DNA of 64,000 nt from Eonycteris spelaea (GCA_003508835.1 PUFA01000003.1:10269501-10333500); one strand, 5' to 3'. Shown: positions 22,159 through 34,942, numbered from the stretch's first letter. A program made the numbers and translations. The notes: generated by a model from the sequence alone, not told the origin.

Positions 22159-23629
22159 ATCTAGGAGAAACCTGGTAGCTTGCTTGCTTATTTATTGCTC
22201 TTTTATTTTAAAGAATATGCATTCTGTCAACAGCACTTTAAGGTTGAGAGAGATAGACAGACAGAGATAGGCAGGTGTGGAACATCAGGTAGGGCCAGCT
22301 ACATAATTTGTAGAGCCCATTGCAAGATGAAAATGCCAAGAAAAAAAAGTGCTGTTAAAGATACTAAACATTTTCTTACTTTCTTCTGCAGTCTCTCTTA
22401 CCTTGTTATGGTTTTTTTATTTGCTATTTAATATCATTATAAGGAAAGAAAAATTAAAGTTGAAAAATATTAGCAGAAATGTTACTGTTGTTCATCTTTA
22501 TATTGTGCAATGCCAGTTTAAAATGCACATTTAAGAGCATTTAACTTATATGCAGAACCAGCGAAATTACCTAATTTGTTGGTTGTCACTCCTGCATGCA
22601 TATGTGTTTTGTTCCTACTGGAAGAGTGGAATCACTGTACAAAACTAACTCACCTATTTTTATTTCACCTTCTTGATATGTGTTCATTCTGTCAACACTC
22701 TACCTTCGACTTACTTATGAGTAAGAGCTGAAAGGAAAAATAAACAAACAGTGGGCTGCCCTATCTTTTTACTTTTTCTCTTATCATTTCAGCATAAGTG
22801 GTTTGCTAATATGGGAAAGTAGCACCAGTGAGAAAGGTTAGGAGAGCACCCTTGGGTTGCCATCTCTCTTCGTTCAAAGCAGGTTTTGGTTTGGCATGGA
22901 AGTGTGGCCTCCAGAGTTTCCACACCTCTGCTTACTCAGGCATAGGTGCAACACACTCACCTGGTAATCACTTCCAGTCTCACTAATCTGCCATGTGTCG
23001 TGCGTCTACCAGCACTCTATGCTCATGGGCACAAGGAATGTACCTCTTTCCTTATGTACCTCTTTACACATGCACATGCTCGCTTTATTGTCCATTGGAC
23101 TTCACTTAAAAACACAAGTTCAAAGTTAAAATTAGTAAGAATTTCAAGATGGTGAAAGCAAAGCAGGACGCCAAGCCCGGGCTGACTGAGCATGAGCGTG
23201 GAGCCCTTATACAAGTTGCACAGGTCATACACCCACAAAGTGGGCTTTGCTTCGGGTTACACCTCATGCCTTTATGGCCTGTTGAATTGAGTTCAAACTG
23301 TTCCCTGTGGGTTAATTTTAAGTCAAATGCCCCCACCAGTCCCCCCCCCCCGTTATTAAAGTTATTTTATCTGATGTGACTACTGTGTGGACCCTAAATG
23401 AAAGTTAGAGCACGTTTGTGAGTAGTAGCAAATTCCATTCCTTGTTGCTAAGCCTCATCGTCCTTGTTTCTTTCCATGGCTTTGGGGGGCAGAATCTGGA
23501 GACATATTTCGTTTTGAGTGGTTTGACTTTGAACAGGAAAGCTTATTCCTTTAGGCCCAAGCTTACCCGTAATAACAGAATGAACCAGGCTGTCCTGGAC
23601 AGTCTATCAGTGGTGTTTCACTTTTTCTT

Positions 23630-24500
23630 CACGTTCTTTTCTCCTAGATATTATTCACATACCACAAAATTAATTATTTTAATAAAAGTATAAAATTCAA
23701 AGGGTTTTAACATATTCACAAGGTTGCATAACCATCACACTATCATATTCCAGAATTTTTCATCACGCAAAGAAGAAACTGCATACCTATTAGCAGACAC
23801 CCCCATTCCTCCATGCCTCCTATACCTCATACCCCAAACCATTAATCTACTCTCTCTCTCTCTATGGATTTGCATTTTCTTTCATATAAATGGACATTTC
23901 ATATAAATGCAACCAATGTGTGGCCTTTGAACTAGCTTTCACTTAACAGGTTTTTAAGATTCATCCATGTTATAGCATGTATCAGTACTTTTTTCCTTTT
24001 AGTGCTAATATTCCATTGTATGAATATATCACATTTTGTTTATCCATTCATCATTTGATGGACATTTGGGTTATTTCTATCTTTTGGCTGTTATGAATAA
24101 TGTTGCTATAACCATTTGTGTGCAAGTTTCTGTATGGACATATCTTTTCAGTTTTCTTGAGTGAAGTCATTGGTTATCTAATAATTATCTTTAGCTGTTT
24201 GAGAAAGAGCCAGACTGTTTTCCAAATTGGCTGCACCATTTTACCTTTCTACCATCAGTATAATGAGGGTTTCAGTTTCTCCACATCCTCCTCAATGCTT
24301 ATCATTGTCCATCTTTTTAAGTTACAGCTATCTCAGTGGGTGTGAAGTATATTCATTTGATTTTTCCCTGATGACTAATGTTTATATTGGCCATTTGCAT
24401 ATTTTCTGTGGGAAACGATCTGCTCATTTTTAAATTGCATTGTTTTGGTACTGTAGAGTTATAATAATTCTTTAGATATTCTGGATACTAGTTTTAATTT
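23630..24500 (-). repeat. Old L1 (L1M) fragment, antisense
   Basis: The text runs from 'ataccacaaaattaattattttaa' through 'catccatgttatagcatgtatcagtact', 'tatccattcatcatttgatggacatttgggtt', 'gagccagactgttttccaaattggctgcaccattt' and 'cagtgggtgtgaagtat' to 'ttctttagatattctggatac'. This is the standard order of the antisense L1M 3' region. Confidence 0.85.
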
Positions 24501-24579
24501 AAATAATTTTCCCATTCTATGAGTTGTACCATTCTACTTTTCACCTATCAGTCTTATTCTATATTTTTAAACTTTTCCT

Positions 24580-24990
24580 TTTTCTTCTTATAAAAATAAC
24601 ATGTACTCATTGGAGAATATTTGGAAAATTCCAAAAAGTATAAAAAGAATCAACCATGATTTTGTTACTAACCATGGTTAACATTTTAGTCTGTTTTTCT
24701 AGCCTTTTTAATATGCGTAGGTTTATATTCTTAACCATGGAGATAAGAGTGTTGTGTATTGAATCTTTATTAGTAAACATGTTAGAACCATTTCTTGTCA
24801 TAAATCTTCTTCAAGAGCTTAATTTTTTTTAGAAACATAATATTCTGTCTGTATGCATGTACCATAATACATATAACCACTCTCTTTTTTCCAGATTTAG
24901 ATAATTTAAAAGTTTTGGCAATTATAAATGCTGTTATGATGAACAGCTTTATTCATAAATTTTTGTACACAGCTAGAGTCTTAGGAAGGG
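24580..24990 (-). repeat. Old L1 3' end fragment, antisense
   Basis: The text 'ataaaaataacatgtactcattggagaatatttggaaaattccaaaaagtataaa', then 'accatggttaacattttagtctgtttttctagcc', fits the antisense 3' end of old L1M/L1ME elements. It is separate from the preceding fragment. Confidence 0.6.
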
Positions 24991-25228
24991 TATTTCCTAG
25001 TTACATGGCTCTACGGTGATCTTCCCTGGGTAGAAGTGGAGAGACTGACATGTAACTCACTATTTCCTAAAAGTGACTGTCATTATAAGTGACCAGTTGA
25101 GGAATAAAACAGAATAATCTTTATATGATCTTAGAAGAAATCAGAGGAAACTGAACAGAGTAATTGCTATCAGAGCTTAATTTTTCCCACAGCAGATACC
25201 CAGAGCAAGGGCAAAGAGAGAATTAGAG

Positions 25229-25260
25229 TTAGGTTTAGGGTTAGGGTTAGGGTTAGGGTT
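25229..25260 (+). repeat. Short interstitial telomeric repeat (TTAGGG)n
   Basis: Four perfect TTAGGG units run from 25235 to 25258, preceded by GTTAGG and followed by TT. Flanking sequence is ordinary unique intron. Confidence 0.95.
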
Positions 25261-25934
25261 TCAGTTCTCTGTGCCCTGCTCTGGGTATCTTCCTCTAACC
25301 AAGCCTCAACCAGTTATCTGCTCAGACTTTTGTGTTTCATTGTCACTGGCATGTGGCATTGGGAAGTGAGTGGGTGGTGAATGGGGTATGTTTGTACAGC
25401 TCCTAAAAGATAGGGTAAGGCAAGAATAAAGTAAGGATCCTAAAGATGGAAAAGGAAGAGATGAAAGGCAATTGGCTTACATGAATGTAGAAGACAGACT
25501 TTCCCCCAGTACACGTACCTCCCTTTTTCTTCCCTCTTTCCACATCAGAACTCCCATCTCCGAGACTCTGCTCAACCAAGGGCTTAGATGATCACAGCAT
25601 TGGATTCTGTGTGGTCACTGTATTTGAAAAGACAGCAAAATGCAGGTGAATTTCCCATTAGTGAACCAACTGGGAGAAAATTTTGAAAAGTAGCCTGGAT
25701 TCCTACCCCAGAACACTGCTCCCTGTTGTAGGGCATAGCTCTTCAGCCTGTCTGACTCCCAAGCTACCTCCCCTCGCCCTCTTTCTCTTCATTCTAAACT
25801 TTTCAAAAGTTGTTTCTTATTCATCATCTTCCTTTTGTCAAATTGTATTTGCTTAATATTTTAGCTTCAAGCACATGTCATTCACAAATGTAGCACATAT
25901 GTGGCATTTTAAGAACAATAAAATAAACACCCAT

Positions 25935-26325
25935 TATGATGGTTAATTTTATGTGTCAATTTGACTGGGTCACAGGGTGCCCAGATATTTGGTTAAACAT
26001 TGTTCTGGGTGTGTCCGTGAGGGTGTTTCTGGATAAAATTAACATTCGAATTGTTAGGCTGGGTAAAAGGAATTGCTCCGCCCCTGTGTGGGTGGGCCTC
26101 GTTCAGTTCACTGAAGGCCTGACTAGAACCAAAGGCTGAGTGAGAGAATTCACACTCTATGCCTGGTGGTCTTGAGCTAGGACAATGGTTTCCTTCTGTC
26201 TCTGAACTCCAGCTGGAATTTACACCACTGGCTTTCGAGATTCTCAACCTCCATAATCTTGGGAGCCACTTCCTTGTAATTTCCCTGTATATCCTGCTCA
26301 TTCTGTTTTTCTAGACAACCCTAAT
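25935..26325 (+). repeat. Old interspersed repeat, LTR-like, family not named
   Basis: The stretch starts 'gatggttaattttatgtgtcaatttgactgggtcacagggtgcccagatatttgg'. It continues 'tgtgggtgggcctcgttcagttcactgaaggcctgactagaacc' and ends 'tctgtttttctagacaaccctaatacc'. This is a common mammalian repeat whose ends resemble an LTR (…ctaataca). I recognise it as repetitive but cannot give its name safely. Confidence 0.6.
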
Positions 26326-26429
26326 ACCTCATGTGCTAGCTTTTAGAAATAAGACCAGTACCAATAACTTGGAAATATCCTTCATAGCCCTCTCTGGTGT
26401 CATCCCACTATCTCCCAGCACTATTCTCT

Positions 26430-27330
26430 TGCTTTCTTTATAATTTTACCTGAAAATAGCTTATTCTATGAGCTAACACAAAGGATCAGATTTTCAGATC
26501 CGAACTGACAAATCAGAGTACTATTTTTTTTAATGGAGTCTGACCAGTTTCCAGTTCTGTTGCCATGACAAACAGGTGCTACCATGAGTAGTCTTATACT
26601 TTTCTTTGTGTGTGTGTATGCAATACTTCTTATGTATAGGTATTTGTTTTATTCTTGCTTTGTAAAAATATTTAGAAATTTTTTCTTTTTCTCAGCCTTT
26701 TTCTCTGATCTTTGATAGTTTGATAGAATTCCCTTGGGAAATTTTGGGGTGTGTGTGTGTGCGTGCACGCGCACATACGTACGTATGTGTGTGTGTTTAG
26801 GGTCAGGAAGAAATTTTCAATAATTATATTTTTTTCTATAGAAATTGATCTGTTTAAATTTCTTACCTTTACTTGGATCACTATGCTAAATTATATTTCC
26901 TAGGAAATTAATTTTATCTGAATTTTAAAATTCATTGGCAAAGAAATATATAGTCTCTTACGAATGTTTTTAATTCCTTCTGTTTTAGCACTTAGTTTCC
27001 CTTGGTTATTTCTCACTTTTTGTAATTGCTCCCCTTTTTCTCTGGATCAGCTAGTGTTTTGTATATTTCTTTGTATTTTTTCAAATGAGAATTTTGATTT
27101 GTGCATGATTTACATTGCCATTTTGTTTATAACTAAATGTATTTTTATCTTTATAATTTCCTTCTTTTACTTTCTTTTAGTTTACTTTGTTGTTCTTTTT
27201 CTAGATTTTTGAGTCAGATATTTATTTCATTTCTTTTCACCCTTTAACCATCCTTGAATATAACCTACTTGGCCATGATTTGTTCTTTTTAAAAATGTGC
27301 TCTTGGAATTCTGTTTGATATTCATTTATT
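26430..27330 (-). repeat. Old L1 ORF2-derived fragment, antisense
   Basis: The T-rich text with 'tttaaatttcttacc', 'ttctgttttagcacttagtttccc', 'tttgtattttttcaaatgagaattttgatttg' and 'ccttcttttactttcttttagtttactttgttgttctttttctag' resembles the reverse complement of the L1 ORF2 reverse transcriptase part. A (GT)n/(CG/AC) stretch interrupts it at about 26748-26800. Confidence 0.6.
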
Positions 27331-27984
27331 TGAGATTTTTATACAAGTAAGATTGGTCTTCCTTTCATCTTTTCCCTGCCTTTCTCTTTCCTTTTCGTTT
27401 GCTATTTTTATCAGTTGATGCATCACTGCTATGCTAGCATCATAAAAATGATGCTGGTGATCATGACACCATGCTTATGCATTGCTTCTGTGCCGCGCAT
27501 TGCTTCTGGTGGCTATGTCTATGAGTGTCTCCAGGGTACCTTTCTGATTGTTCATCCTTAGATCCTTCTCTGTGTTGAGGTTTCCTTATCAGACCTCTCT
27601 CAGTCTATATGGTCTGCCCTATGATTTGAGTTCAGCAGCCTTGGCGGCTCATATCTTGACACTGAGCTTTCTGCAAAGGCCTATGGCTACCTGCACCTCT
27701 GCCTGCTTATCTTCTTGTATTACATTCATTTCTTTGGGGCCCACTATATAGGGCCCACATACTATTCCGGGTCTGAAAATATGGAGATACAAACTCTGTC
27801 TCTGGCCCAAGGAAAGTTTGTTCTGTAGTCTAAGACGAACAGGTAGCCAATTCCCCAGCAGCTATATATGATGGTGCAAAAGGACATAGAAGGTGCTGGG
27901 GGACCTCTGACTATTTGGAACATGGCCATCTGGAAGCTGCACATGACATGCTACCAGCCCTAAATGAATCCTTTATTTTTCTCA

Positions 27985-28950
27985 CATGACAAAAACAAAA
28001 ATCCTGTATAACCTGTTCCTTTCACTACCTCTGCAAATAGTAGTCTCCCAAGCTACAAACCTGGAGCTTTCCTGGACTCCTTTCTCATTCTTCTGTCCCC
28101 ACCCTTAAAAGTCTGATTGCTGAAAACTGCACTTATTTCTCTATTCTTCTAGCTCTGACCCTCATCATTTTTTGCCTGGATTATTGCAATATCTTTTCAT
28201 TCATTAGTTCCTCTATGATTGGTTCAGCAGAACTTGATTGAGCATCTACACTATTCCAGGTTCTGGGGCACAGCAGTGACTCAGAGAAGGGCACTGCCCT
28301 GAGGGAGTGCACATTCTAATGGTGCGCACACAGTGACCAAGTGCACGAACAAGCTGAGAACCTGAGACCGCGAGCATGTCTATGAAGAGAAGAGACAGGA
28401 TGAGGGGGGATGAGAAACTGAGGTGTGGGCAAGGAAGGCCCCTCTGAGGTGATGGCCTAAAGAGAGACAGTAAACGGAGAGGAGCAGTGCAGGAGCTCCA
28501 GCTCAGCTTGGCAGGTATGAAGGATTGAAAGGAGATTGGTGGGACCAGAGGAGAAAGACCTAGGAGAGCAGCTGAGAGCAGAGTTTAGAGAGGTTGGCAT
28601 CCTGCAGGGGCTACATCCCATGGGGTCTTCTCTGCTCTCTCTTCTCCTTCCCAACTCTCTGCAACTAAAAACAAGTTGGTCCTCCTGAAAGTCCGCTATG
28701 ACTATGCCATTCCTCTGTTGAATAAAACAAGCAATAGTGGGTGAGTGATTTGGTGAATAAATGAATGAGTGAATGAAGGAAAAACGTTCTTCATGGCTAG
28801 CAGGATGAAGCCTGAACTTCTTGGTACCAGGGCCCACATAGTCTGTGGCCATTGTGCCCCTGTGGCCTTTTCTCTGGCCATTCCTAAGATGTCTCTGAGG
28901 GTTCGGCCACATTCTAGGATTCTTCTTGTAAAAACAAAACTATGAGTGAA
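27985..28950 (+). repeat. L2 LINE fragments, mainly sense, one antisense piece inside
   Basis: The piece 27985-28200 ends with 'gcctggattattgcaatatctttt', a signature of sense L2. The piece 28650-28950 reads 'gcaggatgaagcctgaacttctt..cagggcccacatagtctgtggcc' and is also sense L2. Between them, about 28215-28345 reads 'gagcatctacactattccaggttctgg..cagcagtgac', the antisense L2 3' end. The order suggests a nested or rearranged pair of insertions. Confidence 0.65.
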
Positions 28951-30079
28951 TGCCAGCCCCAAATTTCATGTTACACTGTTTCTGACTGCCAAGCCCAAGG
29001 TTGCCATTGTCTCTACTGGGATTCTGTGCCTTATTCACCCTTTCATGCACTCTGTTCTTTTTTTAAGAAGATAGATGTTTTGTCGAGGATATGAACTTAG
29101 AAAGCCCTCATCAAATTCTATTTTATGGTGGTGTTTTGATAATTTTTCCAGATTTTTCTCCTCACTTAAACTCTCTGATCGTCTCTGTCTTCCTTGACAA
29201 AAGGCAGTTAAAGTGGATTTCATTTTATACATACTGTGTGCCTCTCTGAAAGGAACTGAGCAGAATGCTATTTGATCCTTGGATCTCTGAGGTTAGGCAA
29301 GGAATTAGAAATATCTGAATTCTACATTAGCCCCTAATCTTATCATTCCAAATGTGTGCTTAATAAGAAGCAGAATCAATACCTCAGGTCAGAATAAGTT
29401 CAAATGGTCTAGAATTTTTACATCTCAAAATGAAGAAAAAAGTAATTGGCTGGAAATATTTTAAAATACTGTCATTGGTTAGGTACATAATCATTCTCAA
29501 ACTTTCCCCAGAGAATGCCTTTTAAAGTGTTAAAGTTGAGATAATAAACATGATTAAACAAATGCATAATTTCTTTCTTAGTTCTATAGTTATACTGAAG
29601 AGGGGACCTTTAGGAAATAGACTTTCCAAGAGATTTTATAACAATAGAGCCTTTTCTGAACTCATAAGTGGCACCGTTGGCTCAGGCTTCTACATGAAAG
29701 CCTATCTGACAAAGTGCGAGCCAATTATTCCTCTGCACAAGTACACATCACTTTTAAGAGGAAATTAGGAAGAGAAAAAAAACCCAACTCTTTATCCTAG
29801 ATGTCAAGTTTATTTCTGATATATATTTTTGTGGCTCACATATGCAGACTGTCTAGCTATTCATTTGATTGGATAAATACACAGTGGCAAGCACCTTTGG
29901 GTCTACAGACGGCACTGAGATGTGTGGTTGCCAAGACTTTGCAGAGACGCTGAGGCTGCAGGATGGGAAGAGACACTGTTAAATCCTCATTAGGGCGAGC
30001 CTGAAAGGCACAGTCACACCTAGGCGCTGTGAAGGGATGTCAAGGCTGACCTTGGAGTGGGTGCCCTCTGCTTTTTCAG

Positions 30080-30321
30080 GTGGCACTCCGGCAGGAGGAT
30101 GGCGATGAGACGGCAGAGCCACCCGCCAGCGGACGCCGGGACCGGAGGAGGGCCAGCGTGTGTTCCGGCGCCAGCGCGGGAGAGCACCGGGCCCTGGACC
30201 GCAGGCGGAGCCGCAGGCACTCGGTACAGAGCGTCAAGAGCCCACCGTCGGCTCCCACGAGCCCCTGCTCCCAGTCGGCTCCTGGCTTCAAGCCCAGTCA
30301 AGTGAGAGATCTCCGTGAGAA
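30080..30321 (+). CDS. FHOD3: FHOD3 exon D (basic, serine-rich linker)
   Basis: The acceptor is ctctgctttttcag and the donor is GTAAGC. The exon is 242 nt: 80 codons in phase 0 plus two bases (AA) of a Lys codon. It begins VALRQEDGDETAEPP and contains basic Ser-bearing motifs (RRRAS, DRRRSRRHSVQS), then SAPTSPCSQSAPGFKPSQ and VRDLRE. The last Lys codon is completed either by G of exon E or by A of exon G, so both joins keep Lys. The RRAS and RRHS motifs match basophilic kinase consensus sites, but that is inference. It appears disordered. The exon is strikingly CpG-rich compared with its flanks. Confidence 0.93.
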
Positions 30322-30856
30322 GTAAGCATGAACCAGCCATGGAGAGGGGCGCAGGGGTCCCGGAAAGAGGGAGGGTGGCTTCAATCCCTCAAGTGCCCAC
30401 CGTCATCCTCACCCCACTCACCCCCCCTTCTCTACCATTAAAACACCAACCTAACCCAAATTCCCACGGAACTACCCAAGACAAGGTGACCCTGGTGATG
30501 TGCACAGATCTTACAAACCCTACAAAGGTTTCTTCATCCACTTGTGTTTTTATATTATTTAATGTCTCAGTTAACATCTATTCAGAAAAGCTGTGCATTA
30601 TCAAATGGAAAAGAATCCAAAACACAAAGCTTCGATTTAGTAATAAATGGTATGCAATCACACTCACGCGAGGTTGTGAAAGGCTTGAGGTGCTCATGAC
30701 AGTACATAAGTTGAGGTCGAGTTAAATAGAACAAATCTGTCTGAATTTAAAATACACATATATAAAGACAAAATACATAATTTTATATACAGGTAAAATT
30801 TCAGTAAATTGTTCGTTATAGACCAGAACTGTCTGAAGCCTGAAGACTCCTGTGTG

Positions 30857-30859
<3 letters not shown>

Positions 30860-30917
<58 letters not shown>
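30860..30917. repeat. (AT)24 microsatellite inside a perfect 58-bp palindrome
   Basis: CTCTC at 30860-30864 and GAGAG at 30913-30917 flank an uninterrupted AT tract of 48 bases, so the whole 58 bp is its own reverse complement. A second, impure TA/TG tract follows to about 30975. Confidence 0.95.
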
Positions 30918-32799
30918 TAAACTATATATATATATGTGTATATGTGTATATGTGTATGTGTATGTGTATATGTACACACTGGAATGATCTCTGTTCTTAT
31001 GAACCTCACATCTGGGCTGGGAGAAAGTAAGACTGAGGGAGGTAGATCGGAAAAAATAGATTGACAGTCCCCTGAGGAATTATACATATTCAAAATATCA
31101 TGTTTGGCAAAATCTGTGGAACTCAGAAGTAGTTCAATAAAACAGATGTAGTAAAACAATGGCCAGGCTGCTCAGGGGTCTGAATCCAGTCTGTCTTCCC
31201 AAGTGGATGCCGTCCATTCACTAGGATGAAGGGGCTCTGTGGACTAGTCCATGCCAACCAGGTCTGCAGGGGCTGATTGATAGACCGGTTGCTGGTGCAC
31301 CACTTCCTGCTGCCAGCAGGGTGGAAGCCTTGCTCACATCATTTGGTTGGAGAGTTTTCCTCCATCATGCAGATCTACCTGGGTGGGAAATGTAGATCGG
31401 GAGGCTGCATGGCGAAGAAGAACAGAACTCAGACTTAGTTGGATGACCTGAAGAGAGTGATCAAAATATGTCCCTTCCTCTCCATCCCTAATAGACCACT
31501 CACCCCCACCGGTACTGAGAAGCGCCCTAAGAAGTCTGGTACTCATGGAATCCCTGGACTATGAGCCAGCCCATGCCTTTGGGTGCCTCCTTTTGCAGAA
31601 AGAGGGAGGATGGCATTGGTCTGAGAGTGATATGCTAGGCACGGTCTGTGTTGACGCTCTTCTTAACCACATAGGCCTCCATCTTCAGGTTTTTCTGTTT
31701 ATTAGAGTCTGTGCACAACAAGCTCTGTTTTCTTGAAAGTAAGACCAACACTTCTAAACAGGTCGAGGAATGAGAACATCTACCACGAGTATTGTCCTTT
31801 GTGAACTAAAATCTTTGAAAGACTCAGGCAGTGCTCAAAGGGCCCTTGAAGCTCTCCCTAGCACTATTTCCAGCTACTGCTTGAGAAATTAACATGGAGA
31901 GAGTTGAGGAAAGTGTATATAAGGGGCTAAAAAATCTATATTTCAAACCACTAAAGATGCTGAGGAGTTAGGAGACCTTGTCAGCAGCACTTGGTGACCT
32001 TTTGCTCAGTCTGACTTGTGTCATGTTCATTCTTGTTATATCTCTTGCTGTTACACTTTTCAAGGGTCCCTGTGTTGTAAGTTCAGGTAACATGTTGGCA
32101 CAGATCACAGTGGAGTGGACCATCCTGGGCGCAGCTCACAGTGGCAAGGCACTGGGCTTGGTGGGATCTGAAGCAGGGAGGCCATAGATCCTGCTCTGGA
32201 TGCTTCTGTCTCAGTCTTTTCAAACAGGACTGGTTTTTTTGTTTTTGTTTTTGTTTTCATTTGACTGGCATTATTACTTTGATGTAAATTGTAAAGCATT
32301 TATTTGAGGAAAATACAGTTTCTAGCTTGTAAAGGCTGATAAGGTTTTACAGGTTGATGGTTATAAAGTGGCTTCATCCATGAGGCCTGTGGGAAGGATT
32401 TTGCCTGATAGCCCCAAACAGCAGTGCATTTTGGCAGAGGTGGGAGTGGGATAGAGGGAAAGGGTGACGAGAAGCAAAATTGGAAATGCTCTCTGCATGC
32501 ATAGCTTAGTCACCTGCTCAGCATCTGTGCCTCCAAACATTACCTTAGAGTCAAGTAGTTCATTGTGTTTGATTCTCTGTAGACCTTGAAGGACACAGAA
32601 GCATGCCTGACCTAGATGACTCTTCATCTACCTGGATGTTCTGGCCCGACTTACTGCTAACTTGTAGCAGCCTGCCTGCCTACACCACACAGGAGGAATT
32701 TTAGGCTGAATTTTATAACTCTGTGACCCAACTAATGCCAATACTTTTGAAAAGAGGGTAGAAATATGTTAGAAGCTAGAAAGAGATTCATGGTGTCCT

Positions 32800-32960
32800 A
32801 AAATGTATAGGGCACTCTGCACTCATATAATCCTTTTCTGTCATTTGAGCATTACATCATTTCATTCTTACAATGGGCCCCTATAGGATCTAAGCAGGAC
32901 ATGTGTCATTATCTTCACTTTACAAGTGAGAAAACAATCAGGGGGTTGGTAACTTGGGAC
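32800..32960 (-). repeat. MIR SINE fragment, antisense
   Basis: The text 'cattacatcatttcattcttacaatgggccc' and 'gtgtcattatcttcactttacaagtgagaaaac' matches the reverse complement of the MIR 3' half. Confidence 0.65.
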
Positions 32961-34031
32961 GAATTGCAGGACTAGGGGGCTAAGCCATGGGTCGAATTCA
33001 AGCCTTTGGCCTTTGCTTTTCAATGTCCAAATCAAACAAAACCACTTCCCAACCAAACATTCCTACACATAGTCACTGTGTGAGATATGTACTTCTGACT
33101 TTTTAGAGAGGGAATTTGATTTATATACAATGTAGATGTATTTTTATTGAAGTAAATATAAAAATTCAGAGAGCTGAAAGGAGAAAAATCTCTAAGTCTC
33201 CTTATAGACTTAGGCCTGCTGGGCTATGTGGTTTAATTCTCAGAACTGATAAGACTCTAAACTCATATTGCTTTGCTTTGGTTTCTGAAGAAATAGAACA
33301 CATCAAGCATTTACCAAATAAGGTAGTCCTGGTCGTCTGTCACCTAAAAGTATCTTTTGTGATTGTGTGTTCATCTTTGTGCTCATTTTACAGATTTGAT
33401 TGGATTGAAGGCAAATGTTGGTGTTTCTATTTTTACCAAGAAAATTATATTTTTAGCATTTAATTAGCAAAAGAACCTGGTTTAAATCGTAATAGTATAT
33501 AATCTCAGGACTAAAGGGTCTTCAAGATTGTCTGGCCAGTAGGGGCCCTTTCTGTGCACTTCTGGGCTCAGGCACTGTCCTTCCTGAGGCAACACCTTCT
33601 ATCCTTGAATTTTTCTGCTTTTCGGAAAGTCATCTGACTTAAATTTGCTCCGTAATGTTATAACTCTCTTATTGCTCAGCATTCCATGATATGGATAAAA
33701 TTTCCCCATACTGTTTTCCTCTTCATTCAGATTCTTTCCTGTCAGTACATGGCAGACCTTCTTCCTGTGCTGTATTTCAGTCTTTCTGATAACGAACTTG
33801 TATGCAACTTAATATATGAACTTTAAATTTCATCCTGTTGATTTCCCCACAACATTCCAACCGATAGAGGTAATTTTGGACTTCGTTCAGTCACTGATGT
33901 TAGCAGTTGTGCCATCCGGCTTACAGGCATGTGTATATTTTTATACCCATGGAAGAGCGACCTGGCAGGTAGTAGATGATGACGACTGCTTGGGAGTGGA
34001 TGGTACAGACTACTGCCATGTGCCTCAAAGG

Positions 34032-34355
34032 CAAGAGTCAGAAACTTCCTCTTTCAAGAGCCAGATAGTAAACATGTTACACTTTGCAGGCCGGTGTCTG
34101 CTGCAGCTACTCAGCTGCATTCTGCTTTTGTAGCATAAAAGCAGCCATAGTCAACAGGTAAACGAATGAGCATGACTGCATTCCAGTGAAACTATTTATG
34201 GACACTGAGACTGGAATTTTACATGTCATAAAATATTCTTTTGAATTTTTTCCCAACCATTTAAAAATGGGAAAACCTTTCTTAGCTGACATACTGTATA
34301 AAAGCAGGCTAGGTAGGTCAGATTTGGCTTATAGGCTGTAGTTTTCCAACCCTTG
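34032..34355. mobile_element. Non-autonomous hAT-Charlie element with target duplication
   Basis: The text 'gagccagatagtaaacatgttacactttgcaggcc', 'tgtagcataaaagcagccatagtcaacaggtaaacgaatgagcatgactg' and the right end 'gatttggcttataggctgtagttttccaacccttg' belong to the family ending in GTTTGCCGACCCCTG. The flanking octamers ctcaaagg (34024-34031) and tccaaagg (34356-34363) match at six of eight positions, consistent with an old hAT duplication. The exact MER name is not certain. Confidence 0.78.
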
Positions 34356-34726
34356 TCCAAAGGGGCTTAAGGGAGGTTGGGAAGAAAATGGTCTGGAGTT
34401 GGCAAAGAGGAGTATGTGGGGTCGGAGATAAACACATCATGCCATGTGAGAGGGCTGTAGGGAACAACATCCTTAAGTTCAAGATTAGAGCAAGGAATAT
34501 TCCATGAAGAGATGAAGGCTATAGGGGAGTTTGCCGCTGGTTGCTATGAGTTTGCACAGCATAGTGGAGGATTGGGGTTGGGGGCTGCAGAAGGTAGGAG
34601 ATGAGTCAGGTAAGGGGACATACAGAGCCAGTTGGAAGAAAGGGGGTCTGGGTAAGAGTCTGGGAAAAGTTGGGCTGCTTGGGGAGGTAGAAAGAGGTTG
34701 GGATCCATCCCAGTGGTCCTGTAAGG

Positions 34727-34942
34727 CAGTGGTTCTGAACCAGAGGTAATTTTGTCCCCTGAGGGACATCTGGCAATGTCTCAACACATTTTTGGTTGTC
34801 ATAACTGGGGCAGGGAGTGCTATGGCTTCTGGTGGGTAGAGTCCACAAATGATGCTAAACATGCTACAATCATAGGACAGGCCCGCAAAACAAAGGATTA
34901 TCTGTTCTTAAATGTCAATGGTGCTGAATCTGGGAAGCCCTG
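34727..34942 (+). mobile_element. MER20-type hAT element, near full length
   Basis: The element starts CAGTGGTTCTGAACC and runs through 'ccctgagggacatctggcaatgtctcaacacatttttggttgtcataactgggg' and 'tggtgggtagagtcca..gatgctaaacatgctacaat' to 'aatgtcaatggtgctgaatctgggaagccctg'. At 216 bp it is nearly full length for this family (219 bp as I recall). Confidence 0.85.

Larger units (their letters stand above)
21912..30079 (+). other. FHOD3: Intron between exons C and D
   Basis: This 8.2-kb, AT-rich intron holds a MER5A-type element, three antisense L1M pieces (23630-24500, 24580-24990, 26430-27330), a short telomeric array (25229-25260), an unnamed LTR-like repeat (25935-26325) and L2 pieces between 27985 and 28950. 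I recognised nothing in 22160-23625, 25265-25930 or 28965-30075. Confidence 0.8.
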
